Assembly: GCF_001921215.1 (NCBI RefSeq)
Contig: NZ_MSIF01000013.1
Coordinates: forward strand, 185,031 to 249,030
Source of the DNA: Actinophytocola xinjiangensis
GTDB taxonomy: Bacteria > Actinomycetota > Actinomycetes > Mycobacteriales > Pseudonocardiaceae
Direction: 5' to 3'
DNA length: 64,000 nucleotides
Below are positions 48,845 to 58,270 of the stretch, piece after piece; position 1 is the stretch's first letter, and each line of letters starts with the position of its first letter. Position numbers and translations under genes: made by a program. Under the pieces are notes generated by a model that saw nothing but the letters and a program-made list of their open reading frames with translations, ran no database searches and had not been told where the DNA came from.

Positions 48845-48958
48845 GGCGAACGCCTCCTAGTCTCGTGCCGGCCGACGATTGTCGCAGACGCGTTGTGCGA
48901 CCCGCGCCCGCCGTCCACGTGCCGGGATCGACCGACAACCGGACCTGCCAGCTTGCAG

Positions 48959-49002
48959 CCCGAACAACCCGTTCGGGTCGCGCCAGGCCTTCGAAATAGA
49001 CT
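48959..49002 (+). promoter_or_regulatory. Inverted repeat and -10 upstream of gatC
   Basis: CCCGAAC (48959-48965), five-base loop, GTTCGGG (48971-48977): perfect 7-bp arms, 19 bp upstream of TAGACT (48997-49002), a good -10. The downstream arm overlaps the expected -35. GGGAG (49030-49034) is the gatC ribosome site. The rest of the 198-bp divergent spacer shows nothing definite. Confidence 0.4.
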
Positions 49003-49042
49003 CGGTCCGCCAAACTCAGCACATACGCAGGGAGTTCGTCCA

Positions 49043-49342
49043 GTGCCCAACATCTCCCGCGAGGAGGTCGCCCACCTCGCTCGCCTGGCCAGGCTGGCTG
49101 TCACCGAGGCCGAACTGGACAAGTTCGCCGGTCAGCTGGACGTGATCCTCCAGTCGGTGGCCAGGGTCGGTGAGGTGGCGGCCGATGACATCCCGCCCAC
49201 GTCGCACGCCGTTCCGCTGCGCAACGTGTTCCGCGCCGACGAGATCCGCCCCGGCCTCACCCAGGAGCAGGTGCTGGCCGGCGCCCCGTCCGTCGAGGAC
49301 GGCCGTTTCCGCGTTCCGCGCATCCTGGGGGAGCAAGCATGA
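49043..49342 (+). CDS. gatC: Asp/Glu-tRNA amidotransferase subunit C
   Basis: GatC, 99 residues, the small subunit that wraps GatA and GatB and stabilises the amidotransferase. N-terminal [20 protein letters not shown] and C-terminal [20 protein letters not shown] match the family. GTG 49043 has GGGAG 8 nt upstream. Its stop overlaps the gatA ATG, so the subunits are coupled. GatCAB makes Gln-tRNA-Gln and/or Asn-tRNA-Asn by transamidation. Confidence 0.96.
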   Translation: MPNISREEVAHLARLARLAVTEAELDKFAGQLDVILQSVARVGEVAADDIPPTSHAVPLRNVFRADEIRPGLTQEQVLAGAPSVEDGRFRVPRILGEQA

Positions 49343-50856
49343 GCAACCTGACGCACTCGACGGCCGCGGATCTGGCCGCGAAGATCCACGCTGGGGAGGT
49401 GTCCTCGGTCGAGGTGACCCAGGCCCACCTGGACCGGATCGCCGCCATCGACTCGACCGTGCACGCCTTCCTGCACGTCGACACCGAGGGCGCGCTGGCC
49501 GCCGCCCGTGCGGTCGACGAGGACGTGGCCGCCGGCCGGCCGGTCGCCTCGCCGCTGGCGGGGGTGCCGCTGGCGCTCAAGGACGTCTTCGCCACCAAGG
49601 ACATCCCGACCACCTGCGGCTCGCGGATCCTGGAGAACTGGGTGCCGCCCTACGACGCCACGGTGACCCGCCGGCTGCGCGAGGCCGGTGTCGTGGTGCT
49701 CGGCAAGACCAACATGGACGAGTTCGCGATGGGCTCGTCGACCGAGAACTCCGCGTTCGGCGTCACCCGCAACCCGTGGGACCTCGACCGGGTGCCCGGC
49801 GGCTCCGGCGGCGGCTCGTCGGCCTCGCTGGCCGCGTTCGAGGCGCCGCTGGCGATCGGCACCGACACCGGCGGATCGATCCGCCAGCCGGCGTCGGTCA
49901 CCGGCACCGTCGGCGTGAAGCCGACCTACGGCGGCGTGTCCCGTTACGGCCTGGTCGCGTTCTCCTCCTCGCTGGACCAGGGGGGACCGTGCGCGCGGAC
50001 GGTGCTGGACGCCGCGCTGCTGCACGAGGTCATCGCCGGCCACGACCCGTTCGACTCCACCTCGATCGACGCGCCGGTGCCGCCGGTGGTCGCCGCCGCC
50101 CGCGAGGGCGCGGCCGGTGACCTGCGCGGGGTGCGGGTCGGCGTGGTCCGCGAGTTCACCGGCGAGTGGTACCAGTCCGGTGTGCTCGGCGCGTTCGAGC
50201 GTTCGGTCGAGGTGCTGCGCGAGTTGGGGGCCGAGGTCGTCGAGGTGTCGTGCCCGAACTTCGACTACGCGCTGCCCGCCTACTACCTGATCGCGCCGAG
50301 CGAGGCGTCGTCGAACCTGGCCCGGTTCGACGCGATGCGCTACGGCCTGCGGGTGGGTGACGAGCGGGGCAACAGCGCCGAGCAGGTCATGGCGCTGACC
50401 CGGGAGGCCGGGTTCGGTGAGGAGGTCAAGCGGCGCATCATGGTCGGCACCTACGCGCTGTCCTCCGGCTACTACGACGCCTACTACGGTCAGGCGCAGA
50501 AGGTCCGGACGCTGATCTCCCGCGACTTCGAGCGGGCCTTCGGCGAGGTGGACGTGCTGGTCTCGCCGACCACCCCGACCACCGCCTTCCGCATCGGTGA
50601 GCGGGTCGACGACCCGGTGGCCATGTACCGGGCGGACCTGTGCACCATTCCGGCGAACATGTCCGGCACGCCGGCCATGAGCGTTCCCGCCGGACTGTCC
50701 GAGGAGGACGGCCTGCCGGTCGGTCTGCAGATCATGGCCCCGGCCCTGCAGGAGCAGCGGATGTACAAGGTGGCCGCCGCCTACGAGGTCGCCCGCGACA
50801 AGGCCGCGGGCGGCGCCCTGATCAACCGTGTTCCGGAGCTGGAGGTCGCCCGATGA
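49339..50856 (+). CDS. gatA: Asp/Glu-tRNA amidotransferase subunit A
   Basis: Amidase-signature glutaminase subunit of 505 residues that frees ammonia from glutamine for the transamidation. The Ser-cisSer-Lys triad sits in [12 protein letters not shown] (Lys), [16 protein letters not shown] (cis-Ser) and [13 protein letters not shown] (nucleophile Ser). ATG overlaps the gatC stop, and its stop overlaps the gatB ATG. Unlike M. tuberculosis, where I recall pfkA between gatA and gatB, the three subunits are directly joined. Confidence 0.97.
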   Translation: MSNLTHSTAADLAAKIHAGEVSSVEVTQAHLDRIAAIDSTVHAFLHVDTEGALAAARAVDEDVAAGRPVASPLAGVPLALKDVFATKDIPTTCGSRILENWVPPYDATVTRRLREAGVVVLGKTNMDEFAMGSSTENSAFGVTRNPWDLDRVPGGSGGGSSASLAAFEAPLAIGTDTGGSIRQPASVTGTVGVKPTYGGVSRYGLVAFSSSLDQGGPCARTVLDAALLHEVIAGHDPFDSTSIDAPVPPVVAAAREGAAGDLRGVRVGVVREFTGEWYQSGVLGAFERSVEVLRELGAEVVEVSCPNFDYALPAYYLIAPSEASSNLARFDAMRYGLRVGDERGNSAEQVMALTREAGFGEEVKRRIMVGTYALSSGYYDAYYGQAQKVRTLISRDFERAFGEVDVLVSPTTPTTAFRIGERVDDPVAMYRADLCTIPANMSGTPAMSVPAGLSEEDGLPVGLQIMAPALQEQRMYKVAAAYEVARDKAAGGALINRVPELEVAR

Positions 50857-52361
50857 GTCTGTCCACTGCGGACCTTCTGGACTACGACGAGGTCCTCGAA
50901 CGCTTCGACCCGGTGCTCGGGCTCGAGGTGCACGTCGAGCTGTCCACCAACACCAAGATGTTCTGCGGCTGCCCGACCGCGTTCGGCGCCGAGCCCAACA
51001 CCCAGGTCTGCCCGGTGTGCCTCGGTCTGCCGGGCGCGCTGCCGGTGGTCAACGGCAAGGCGGTCGAGTCGGCCATCCGGATCGGGCTGGCGCTGGGTTG
51101 CGAGATCGCGCCGTGGTGCCGGTTCGCCAGGAAGAACTACTTCTACCCGGACATGCCGAAGAACTTCCAGACCTCCCAGTACGACGAGCCGATCGCGTTC
51201 AACGGCTCGCTGTCGCTGGAACTGGCCGACGGCACGGTCGTCGAGGTCGGCATCGAGCGCGCCCACATGGAGGAGGACACCGGCAAGTCGCTGCACGTCG
51301 GCGGTGCCACCGGCCGCATCCACGGCGCCGAGCACTCGCTGCTGGACTACAACCGCGCGGGCGTGCCGCTGATCGAGATCGTCACCAAGCCGATCACCGG
51401 CACCGGCGCCCGCGCGCCCGAGGTCGCCCGCGCCTACGTGACGGCGCTGCGCGACCTGCTGCGCGCACTGGACGTCTCCGACGTGCGGATGGACCAGGGT
51501 TCGCTGCGCTGCGACGCGAACGTGTCGTTGATGCCGCGCGGTGCCACCGAGTTCGGCACCCGCACCGAGACCAAGAACGTCAACTCGCTGCGCAGTGTCG
51601 AGCGGGCGGTGCGCCACGAGATGTCGCGCCAGGGCGCGGTGCTGGTCGCCGGCGGCGAGATCATGCAGGAGACCAGGCACTTCGACGAGTCGACCGGCAC
51701 CACCTCGGCCGGCCGGCGCAAGGAGACCTCCGAGGACTACCGCTACTTCCCCGAGCCCGACCTGGTGCCGATGGCGCCGTCGGCGGACTGGGTGGAGCAG
51801 CTGCGCACGACCCTGCCGGAGCTGCCGTGGGAGCGCCGCAAGCGCGTCCAGACCGACTGGCAGCTCTCCGACCTGGAACTGCGTGACCTGGTCAACGCCG
51901 GCGCTCTCGACCTGGTGGCGGCGACCGTCGACGCCGGTGCCGCGCCGGACGCCGCCCGCGCCTGGTGGGTCAACTACCTGTCCCAGGAAGCGAACTCGCG
52001 CGGAGTCGAACTGGCCGAGCTGCCGATCAGCCCGAGCCAGGTGGCCAGGGTCGCGGCGCTGGTCGCCGAGGGCGAGCTGACCAACAAGCTGGCCCGCGAG
52101 GTCGTCGACGGCGTGCTCGCCGGCGAGGGCGAACCGGACGCGGTGGTCGAGAGCAGGGGCCTGGCGGTGGTCTCCGACGACACCGCGCTGTACGCGGCGA
52201 TCGACGACGCGCTCGCCGCGCAGCCCGACGTCGCCGAGAAGATCCGGGGCGGCAAGGTCCAGGCGGCCGGCGCGATCGTCGGCGCGGTGATGAAGGCGAC
52301 CAAGGGGCAGGCCGACGCCAAGCGCGTGCGGGAACTGGTCCTGGAACGCTGCGCCGGCTGA
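50853..52361 (+). CDS. gatB: Asp/Glu-tRNA amidotransferase subunit B
   Basis: GatB, 502 residues, the kinase/transamidase subunit that phosphorylates the misacylated tRNA side chain and receives ammonia from Gat[19 protein letters not shown] and [13 protein letters not shown] give the cysteine pairs of the zinc/Mg site; [14 protein letters not shown] and [13 protein letters not shown] are catalytic-core motifs. A C-terminal YqeY-like tRNA-binding tail (about 355-500) is present. ATG 50853 overlaps the gatA stop. Confidence 0.97.
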   Translation: MSLSTADLLDYDEVLERFDPVLGLEVHVELSTNTKMFCGCPTAFGAEPNTQVCPVCLGLPGALPVVNGKAVESAIRIGLALGCEIAPWCRFARKNYFYPDMPKNFQTSQYDEPIAFNGSLSLELADGTVVEVGIERAHMEEDTGKSLHVGGATGRIHGAEHSLLDYNRAGVPLIEIVTKPITGTGARAPEVARAYVTALRDLLRALDVSDVRMDQGSLRCDANVSLMPRGATEFGTRTETKNVNSLRSVERAVRHEMSRQGAVLVAGGEIMQETRHFDESTGTTSAGRRKETSEDYRYFPEPDLVPMAPSADWVEQLRTTLPELPWERRKRVQTDWQLSDLELRDLVNAGALDLVAATVDAGAAPDAARAWWVNYLSQEANSRGVELAELPISPSQVARVAALVAEGELTNKLAREVVDGVLAGEGEPDAVVESRGLAVVSDDTALYAAIDDALAAQPDVAEKIRGGKVQAAGAIVGAVMKATKGQADAKRVRELVLERCAG

Positions 52362-52376
52362 GGAGTCCGACCGACG

Positions 52377-55300
52377 GTGAGGTTCGGCGTGCTCGGCCCG
52401 CTGCGCGCGGCCGGGCAAGACGGCGAGTGGCTGCGCCTGCGCGGCGAACGGCAGCGGACGCTGCTCGCGATGTTGTTGTTCCACGCGAACGAGCAGGTTC
52501 CGGCCCAGCGGCTGGTGGACGCGCTGTGGCCGGACCTGCCGCCCAAGTCCTACGCGTCGAACCTGCACACCTATGTGTCCCGCTTACGGGAACGCATCGG
52601 GCCGGTGATCGACAACACCGCCGGCGGGTACCGGCTCGACGTGCACCGCGAGGACCTCGACCTGCTGGTGTTCACCGAGCGGGCACGGCAGGGCAGGGCG
52701 GCGGCGCGCGCGGGCGACCCGGTCGCCTCCGCACGCCACCTGCGGGCCGCGCTCGACCAGTGGCGCGGCAGCCCGGTCGCCGACCTGCACGTGCCGGCGC
52801 TGGACGCGGACGTGGCGCGGCTGGAGTCCGAGCGGCTCGCGGTGTTCGAGGACTGGGTCGCCGCCGAACTGTCCGCCGGCCGCGACGGCGAGCTGGTCGG
52901 CGAGCTGGAGGCGATGGTCGCCGAGCACCCGCTGCGCGAGCGGCTCACCGCCCTGCTGATGGTCGCCCTGCACCGGTCGGGCCGGCGGGCCGACGCGCTG
53001 GCCGCCTACCGCGCCACCCGCGCCACGCTGGTCGAACAGACCGGGATCGAGCCGGGGGCCGAGCTGCGCGGCGTGCAGACCGACGTGCTGCGCGGCGACA
53101 CCGGCGCACCGGCCGCCGAACCGGACTGGCCGATCTGGCAGCTGCCGGCCGACGTCGCCGACTTCTCCGGCCGCGACCGCGAGGTCGACGAGCTGGTCGC
53201 CGTGTTCGGGCACGCGCCGCTGGTGGTGCTCAGCGGCGAACCGGGCGTCGGCAAGTCCACGCTGGCCGTCCGGGTCGCCCACCGGCTGCGCGCCCGCTTC
53301 CCCGACGGTCAGCTCTACGCCCACCTCGCCGGCGCCACCCGCCCGCAGGCCGTCGACGCCGTGCTCACCGACCTGCTGCGCTCGCTGGGCGTCACCGGCC
53401 CGGCGATCCCCGACGACCTGCAGGCCAAGGCCGCCGTGTTCCGCGCCCGGCTGGCCGACCGCCGGGTGCTGGTCGTGCTGGACGACGCCGCCGACCCCGC
53501 GCAGGTCAGGCCGCTGCTGCCGGGAACGCCGGCCAGCGCCGTGCTGGTCACCAGCCGCCGGCGGCTGTCCGGGCTGGTCGGCGCGCACCGGGCCACCGTC
53601 GAGCCGTTCACCGACGCCGAGGCGGGCCGGCTGCTGGAACGCATCGCCGGGGAGCGGGTCGCCGGGCAGCCGGCCGACGCCGCCAGGATCGTCGCCGCCT
53701 GCGGGAACCTGCCGCTGGCGCTGCGGATCGCCGGCACCCGCCTGGCGCTGCGCCCGCAGCTGCGGGTCGGCACGCTCGCCGACCGGCTGGAGGACGAGCT
53801 GCGCCGGCTCGACGAGCTGACCGTCAGCGACCTGCAGGTGCGTTCCAGCATCGCGTTGAGCTGCCGCGCGCTCACCCCGGCCGCCGGCGACACGTTCCGG
53901 CTCATCGGCCTGGTCGACCTGCAGGACCTGCCGGCGTGGGCGATCGAGATGCTGCGCCCGGACGCCGACGGCGCCGTGGAGGAGCTGGTCGAGTCCAGCC
54001 TGCTGCAACCCGCCGGTGTCGACGGCACCGGCGAGCCGCGCTACCGCACCCACGACCTGGTCCGCGCCTACGCCAGGGAACTCGCGTTGCGCCCGGAGGG
54101 CCTGGCGGCCCGGCGCGCGGTCAGCGACCGGTTCGTCGAGGTGGTGCTGGCGCTGGTCGACACCGCCGCTCGCCGGCTGCCCCGGGTCGCGCCGATGCCC
54201 GACCTGCGCGAACGTGCCCCGCACTCGCCGCTGCCCGGGGACACCGAACGGCGGCTGCTGGCCGACCCGGACGCCTGGTTCGCCACCGAACGGCCGGTGC
54301 TCGTGCAGGGCATCGGCGTGCTGTGCCGGGTCCGCCAGTACCGGGCGGCGTGGCTGATCTTCGAACGGTTCGCCCGGCACCTGTGGCTGCACGGCCACTA
54401 CGGCGACCTGCGGACCTGCGCCCGCACCCTGGCCGAGGCCACGGACGCGTCGGTGGCCGTGCGGGCCGAGTCGGTGCTGGCGCTGCTGCTGCACGTGCGC
54501 GGCCGCTACGCCGAGGCCGTCGAGTCCTACCGGCGTTGCGCCGAGCGGATGGCCGGGCTCGGTGACCGGCAGGCGCTGGCCTGGGTGCGCACGAACCTGG
54601 CGAACTGCCTGATCGGGCTGGGTGAGCCGGAGGAGTCGCTGCGGCTGGTGGCCTCGGCCGAGGAGCTGTTCGCCGCCCTGCCCGCCGACGACCTCGGCGC
54701 CGCGTCGGTGCCCAGGACGAGGTCGGCGGCGCTGAACCGGCTGGGTCGGCTGGCCGAGTCGGTGCGGATCGACACCGCGGCCGTCGCCCAGGCCCGCGCG
54801 GCCGGCACGTCCCGGCGGGTGGCGCCGGCGCTGCAGAGCCTGTCGTGGAGCCTGGCGCTGACCGGGGCGCTGGACGCCGCGGCCGACGCCGCGCGGGAGG
54901 CGGTGTCCCTGCTGCGGTCGACGACCTCGCGGTCCGCGCTGGCCAGGGGCCTGCGCACGCTGGGCGCGATCCACGCCGGGCGCGGCGAGCGGGGGCTGGC
55001 GGTGGCGGCGTTCGAGGAGAGCCGGGCGATCGCGCGGGAGATCAACGAGCTGCCCAGGGTGCTCTCGGGCACCAGGGCGATCGCCGCGAGCTGGGTGGGG
55101 GAGGGGCGGGCCGCCGAGGCGGTGCCGGAGCTGCGCCGCTGCGTGGTGCAGTACCGGCAGATGGGCAGCCTGTCCTCGGCGACGGTGACCCTGCGGCTGC
55201 TGGCCGCCGCGCACGACGCTCTCGACGAGCCGGAGGCGGCGCTGGCGGCGCGGGCGGAGGCGGAGACGCTGGCCGACCCGAGGGACGCCAACGCGCAGAC

Positions 55301-55391
55301 CCTCTACGGCCTGCTGCTGAACCTGACCAGACCGGACCGGGTGGCGGACCTCCCCTGCGTGTCCGCCACCCAGCCGGGTGGGGCTACCTGA
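52377..55391 (+). CDS. AfsR/SARP-type regulator with NB-ARC and TPR domains
   Basis: Large regulator of 1004 residues: OmpR-like winged-helix DNA-binding domain (about 1-95, RFGVLGPLRA to LHTYVSRLRERIG), bacterial transcriptional activator domain (about 97-245), NB-ARC ATPase with P-loop SGEPGVGKST (about 285-294), kinase-2-like VLVVLDDA and NLPLALRIAG (GLPL motif), then TPR-like repeats (about 640-1000). Such proteins activate antibiotic or developmental genes, but no biosynthetic cluster lies here. GTG 52377 has GGAG about 10 nt upstream, 15 bp after gatB. It is not part of the conserved gatCAB context. Confidence 0.92.
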   Translation: MRFGVLGPLRAAGQDGEWLRLRGERQRTLLAMLLFHANEQVPAQRLVDALWPDLPPKSYASNLHTYVSRLRERIGPVIDNTAGGYRLDVHREDLDLLVFTERARQGRAAARAGDPVASARHLRAALDQWRGSPVADLHVPALDADVARLESERLAVFEDWVAAELSAGRDGELVGELEAMVAEHPLRERLTALLMVALHRSGRRADALAAYRATRATLVEQTGIEPGAELRGVQTDVLRGDTGAPAAEPDWPIWQLPADVADFSGRDREVDELVAVFGHAPLVVLSGEPGVGKSTLAVRVAHRLRARFPDGQLYAHLAGATRPQAVDAVLTDLLRSLGVTGPAIPDDLQAKAAVFRARLADRRVLVVLDDAADPAQVRPLLPGTPASAVLVTSRRRLSGLVGAHRATVEPFTDAEAGRLLERIAGERVAGQPADAARIVAACGNLPLALRIAGTRLALRPQLRVGTLADRLEDELRRLDELTVSDLQVRSSIALSCRALTPAAGDTFRLIGLVDLQDLPAWAIEMLRPDADGAVEELVESSLLQPAGVDGTGEPRYRTHDLVRAYARELALRPEGLAARRAVSDRFVEVVLALVDTAARRLPRVAPMPDLRERAPHSPLPGDTERRLLADPDAWFATERPVLVQGIGVLCRVRQYRAAWLIFERFARHLWLHGHYGDLRTCARTLAEATDASVAVRAESVLALLLHVRGRYAEAVESYRRCAERMAGLGDRQALAWVRTNLANCLIGLGEPEESLRLVASAEELFAALPADDLGAASVPRTRSAALNRLGRLAESVRIDTAAVAQARAAGTSRRVAPALQSLSWSLALTGALDAAADAAREAVSLLRSTTSRSALARGLRTLGAIHAGRGERGLAVAAFEESRAIAREINELPRVLSGTRAIAASWVGEGRAAEAVPELRRCVVQYRQMGSLSSATVTLRLLAAAHDALDEPEAALAARAEAETLADPRDANAQTLYGLLLNLTRPDRVADLPCVSATQPGGAT

Positions 55392-55911
55392 GCGTCTTGG
55401 CGTACCGGCCGTTGGCCGGCAGCCAGGTCGTCACGATCGTGACGACGGCGCCGAGAACGGCGACCCAGGCGAGCCCGATCATCACGGTGGTGCCGGCGTC
55501 CAGACCGATCACCGCCGCGAACAGGATGGTGAGGGCGGCGGTCACGGTGACCAGCACGCGCATGGCCATCCCGGCCTTGCGCATGAGCAGCCCGAACAGC
55601 GCCAGCAGCACGCCGGCGCCCAGGACCAGGTAGGCGCGGGTCTCGTAGGTGCTCGCCGCCTCGGCGAACAGCGCGTCGACCATGGGGTTGTCGAAGTCGA
55701 TGACCTCGGCGACCTCGGCTTCGCCGACACCCGTTTCAGCGGCGATCAGCTCGCTGCCGATCTCCTTGACCAGGTCAAGGCCTCCGGTAATGATGATCAC
55801 GCCGTTGACGATGGCGGCGACGGCGGTGAGGACGGCCAGGCCGATCGCGGCGGTGAGCGATCCTGGCCGGGACGGCGAGGCGGTCTGGGTCGCCTCGGTT
55901 ACAGCGGACAC
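55384..55911 (-). CDS. Four-helix membrane protein of unknown function
   Basis: Protein of 175 residues: a short polar N-terminus, membrane helix 1 (SLTAAIGLAVLTAVAAIVNG), an acidic extracytoplasmic loop (ELIAAETGVGEAEVAEVIDF) and three more helices (AYLVLGAGVLLALFGLLM, RVLVTVTAALTILFAAVI, MIGLAWVAVLGAVVTIVT). No recognised family. GTG 55911 is preceded by AAGGAG about 11 nt upstream; the open frame further upstream lacks coding character. It overlaps the SARP stop region by 8 bp, convergent. Confidence 0.7.
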   Translation of the reverse strand: MSAVTEATQTASPSRPGSLTAAIGLAVLTAVAAIVNGVIIITGGLDLVKEIGSELIAAETGVGEAEVAEVIDFDNPMVDALFAEAASTYETRAYLVLGAGVLLALFGLLMRKAGMAMRVLVTVTAALTILFAAVIGLDAGTTVMIGLAWVAVLGAVVTIVTTWLPANGRYAKTLR

Positions 55912-56081
55912 GAGTGTGCTTCTCCTTGGTACGACATCGTGAGGATGGTCGGTGACAGCAGGGACGGCACCCCTCGTCGGCCGTCGCTGGTCACCGGGCG
56001 AGCACGCTACGAGAGCCCACCACACGGAACGCACACAGTTGTGTCCAGCCTGGTCACAGGCCTACCGGCGCAGTCAGCCGG

Positions 56082-57266
56082 TCAGTCGGGCCCGCCGGGG
56101 CCCGCGCTCTGGGTGATCACGATGATCACCGCGCGGTCGTCGCTGGACACCGGTGTGCCGCCGGCACCCTTGTTGACGGTGCCGCCGACCGCCACCTGCT
56201 CGTTGACCAGGTCCAGCCCGCCGAGCAGCCCGAACCCGTCCTCGTCCTGCATGGTGACCACGGGTTTGCCGGAGAACGAGCCGTCCTCGGCCACCGGCAG
56301 CGCCTGGATGCCGGCCACCCGCGAGGTCACCACCCACACCGCGTCCGGGGTCGACGCGCACCCGGCGACACCCGGCCGGTCGGGCCAGCTCCACGCCGGC
56401 GCGGCCAGCGGCCGGCCGAGCTGGAGCTGGTAGAGCAGGTCCCGGTCGGGGCCCTGGTCGGTGACCCACATCCGCGAGCCGTCGACGGAGGCGCACACAC
56501 CGCCGGGGGAAACCAGCCCGCTGGCGACCACCGCGTTGGCCGGGTCGGGGTTGTCCGGCGCCGGGCGGCCGTTGACGTCGATCCGCAGCACCTTGCCGGC
56601 CAGCGACCCGGGGTCCTTGGCCAGCGCCGGGTTGCCGGCGTCGCCGGTGGCCAGCAGCAGCGCGCCCCGGTGGTCCAGGGCCAGCGCGCCGCGGTTGCCG
56701 CTCGGGCCGCGGGGGATGCCGGTGAGCACCGGCTTGGGTGTGTCGCCGGGGGCGATGCGCACCAGCCGGTTGTCGGTCGGCGTGGTGATGTAGGCGAAGA
56801 CCAGCTGGTCCTCGGAGTAGGTGGGTGAGAGCGCCAGCCCGGTCAGGCCGCCGCCGGTACTCGCGTCGACCGGTGCGACGGCGAAGACCTCCGCGCCGGT
56901 CTCCTTCTTCACCCGCAGGATCCGGCCGGTGGTGCGCTCGCCGACGAGCGCCGTCGGGTCGCGCCCGTCACCGGGCAGCGCGGCGACGGCGCTCACCTGG
57001 TTGAGGCAGGTGGCCAGGACCGCCGGGTGGTAGTCGGTGCAGCCCTGCGGCGGCGGGACGTCCGAGGGCGGGGGAGTGCGCGGTGTGCCGCCGCCCCCGC
57101 CGCCGCCACCGCCGTCCGGGTTCCGCGGCTCGGGGGCGGACTGGGGCTGGATCCTGTCCTGGGGCCGCCAGTCCTGCGGCTGCTCGGCGACGGTGGCACA
57201 CCCGACGGTGAACAGCACCCCACCGACGGTCGCCGTCGCCATCAGCCTTCGCCACCCGACTGCCAT
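56082..57266 (-). CDS. lppZ: LppZ-like lipoprotein with sugar-dehydrogenase beta-propeller
   Basis: Exported lipoprotein of 394 residues. The signal peptide ends in a lipobox (FTVGC, lipidated Cys about 23), followed by a linker with nine consecutive glycines, then a GSDH/PQQ-type six-bladed propeller (about 75-390): LVGERTTGRILRVKK, GGGLTGLALSPTY, LALDHRGALLLATGDAG, GKVLRIDVNGRPAPDN. The soluble-dehydrogenase resemblance is structural; activity is unproven. It corresponds to Rv3006 (lppZ) downstream of gatB. A TAGCTT lies 6 nt before the ATG, suggesting a leaderless mRNA. Confidence 0.85.
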   Translation of the reverse strand: MAVGWRRLMATATVGGVLFTVGCATVAEQPQDWRPQDRIQPQSAPEPRNPDGGGGGGGGGTPRTPPPSDVPPPQGCTDYHPAVLATCLNQVSAVAALPGDGRDPTALVGERTTGRILRVKKETGAEVFAVAPVDASTGGGLTGLALSPTYSEDQLVFAYITTPTDNRLVRIAPGDTPKPVLTGIPRGPSGNRGALALDHRGALLLATGDAGNPALAKDPGSLAGKVLRIDVNGRPAPDNPDPANAVVASGLVSPGGVCASVDGSRMWVTDQGPDRDLLYQLQLGRPLAAPAWSWPDRPGVAGCASTPDAVWVVTSRVAGIQALPVAEDGSFSGKPVVTMQDEDGFGLLGGLDLVNEQVAVGGTVNKGAGGTPVSSDDRAVIIVITQSAGPGGPD

Positions 57267-57272
57267 GGTCCC

Positions 57273-57278
57273 AAGCTA
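57273..57278 (-). promoter_or_regulatory. Possible leaderless -10 of lppZ
   Basis: On the minus strand TAGCTT lies 6 nt before ATG 57266. No Shine-Dalgarno is seen and the -35 is weak. Confidence 0.3.
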
Positions 57279-57318
57279 GGTGACCACGGGTGAATCGCAC
57301 GTGAGAGGCTGGGCCACT

Positions 57319-58221
57319 GTGATCACTGTGTTGGTGCCCGACGAGCAGGGCGTGGCCGCGCTGGCCGGGGTCGACGGTGTCACCGTGGTTCGCTACGACC
57401 CGGCGGTGCCGCTGCCCACCGACGCCGACGTGCTGGTCCCGAGCTTCCTGGACACCACCGACCCGGCGGTGTTCGTCGACCAGCTGCCGGGCCTGCGGCT
57501 GATCCAGCTGCAGACCACCGGCGCGGAGAACTGGATCGGCCGCATCCCCGACCACGTGCTGCTGTCGACGGCGCGGGGCGCGCACGGGGGCAGCACGGCG
57601 GAGTGGGCGCTGGGGGTGCTGATCGCCGTGTACCGGGAGCTGATCCCGTTCGAGCGGTCCCGCCTGGCCCGCGACTGGACCCGGCGGCCGACCGACACGC
57701 TGCAGGACAAGCGGGTGCTGGTGCTCGGCGCGGGGGACCTCGGCCAGCGGATGCGCCGGCGCCTGGAGGCGTGCGACGCGACCGTCACCCTTGTCGGCAC
57801 CCGCGCCCGCGACGAGGTGCGCGGCATCGACGAGGTCCCCGACCTGCTCGCCGAACACGACGCGGTGGTGCTGATGGTGCCTCTCACCGAGCGCACCACG
57901 GGCCTGGTCGACGCGGAGTTCCTGGCCCGGATGCGCGACGGCGCGGTGTTGGTCAACGCGGCGCGGGGGAAGGTCGTGGACACCGACGCGTTGGTCGCCG
58001 AACTGACCGCCGGGAGGTTGCGGGCGGCGCTGGACGTGACCGACCCGGAGCCGCTGCCGGTGGACCACCCGCTGTGGTCGGCGCCGGGGCTGGTGTTGAC
58101 CCCGCACGTGGCCGGCAGCGTGCACGACTATCTGCGAAGGGCCTATCGGGTGGTGGTGCCGGAGGTCGCGAAGTTCGCAGCGGGTGCCGTTCCGGACAAC
58201 CTCGTACACGGTGAGTACTGA
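57319..58221 (+). CDS. D-isomer-specific 2-hydroxyacid dehydrogenase
   Basis: NAD(P)-dependent dehydrogenase of 300 residues that interconverts 2-ketoacids and D-2-hydroxyacids. Cofactor motif VLVLGAGDLGQRM (GxGxxG), MVPLTERTTGLVDAEFLARM, NAARGKVVDTDAL (catalytic Arg), DVTDPEPLPVDHPLW (Glu) and LTPHVAGSV (His) are all present. Substrate not evident. GTG 57319 has AGAGG about 10 nt upstream; GTGs at 57301 and 57280 are in frame but lack homology. Divergent from lppZ. Confidence 0.9.
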   Translation: MITVLVPDEQGVAALAGVDGVTVVRYDPAVPLPTDADVLVPSFLDTTDPAVFVDQLPGLRLIQLQTTGAENWIGRIPDHVLLSTARGAHGGSTAEWALGVLIAVYRELIPFERSRLARDWTRRPTDTLQDKRVLVLGAGDLGQRMRRRLEACDATVTLVGTRARDEVRGIDEVPDLLAEHDAVVLMVPLTERTTGLVDAEFLARMRDGAVLVNAARGKVVDTDALVAELTAGRLRAALDVTDPEPLPVDHPLWSAPGLVLTPHVAGSVHDYLRRAYRVVVPEVAKFAAGAVPDNLVHGEY

Positions 58222-58257
58222 TTTCGACCGTTCGGCCGATTACTCGTGGCAATGCCC

Positions 58258-58263
58258 TACTCT
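58258..58263 (+). promoter_or_regulatory. Putative leaderless -10 of the DoxX gene
   Basis: TACTCT lies exactly 7 nt before GTG 58271, with no Shine-Dalgarno. It matches the other TANNNT-N6/7-GTG starts in the window. Confidence 0.4.
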
Positions 58264-58270
58264 GCGCCGG

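Noticed and set aside
52377..55391. Secondary-metabolite gene cluster around the SARP regulator
   Set aside because: Neighbours are gatCAB, a small membrane protein and lppZ; no PKS, NRPS, terpene or RiPP genes are present.
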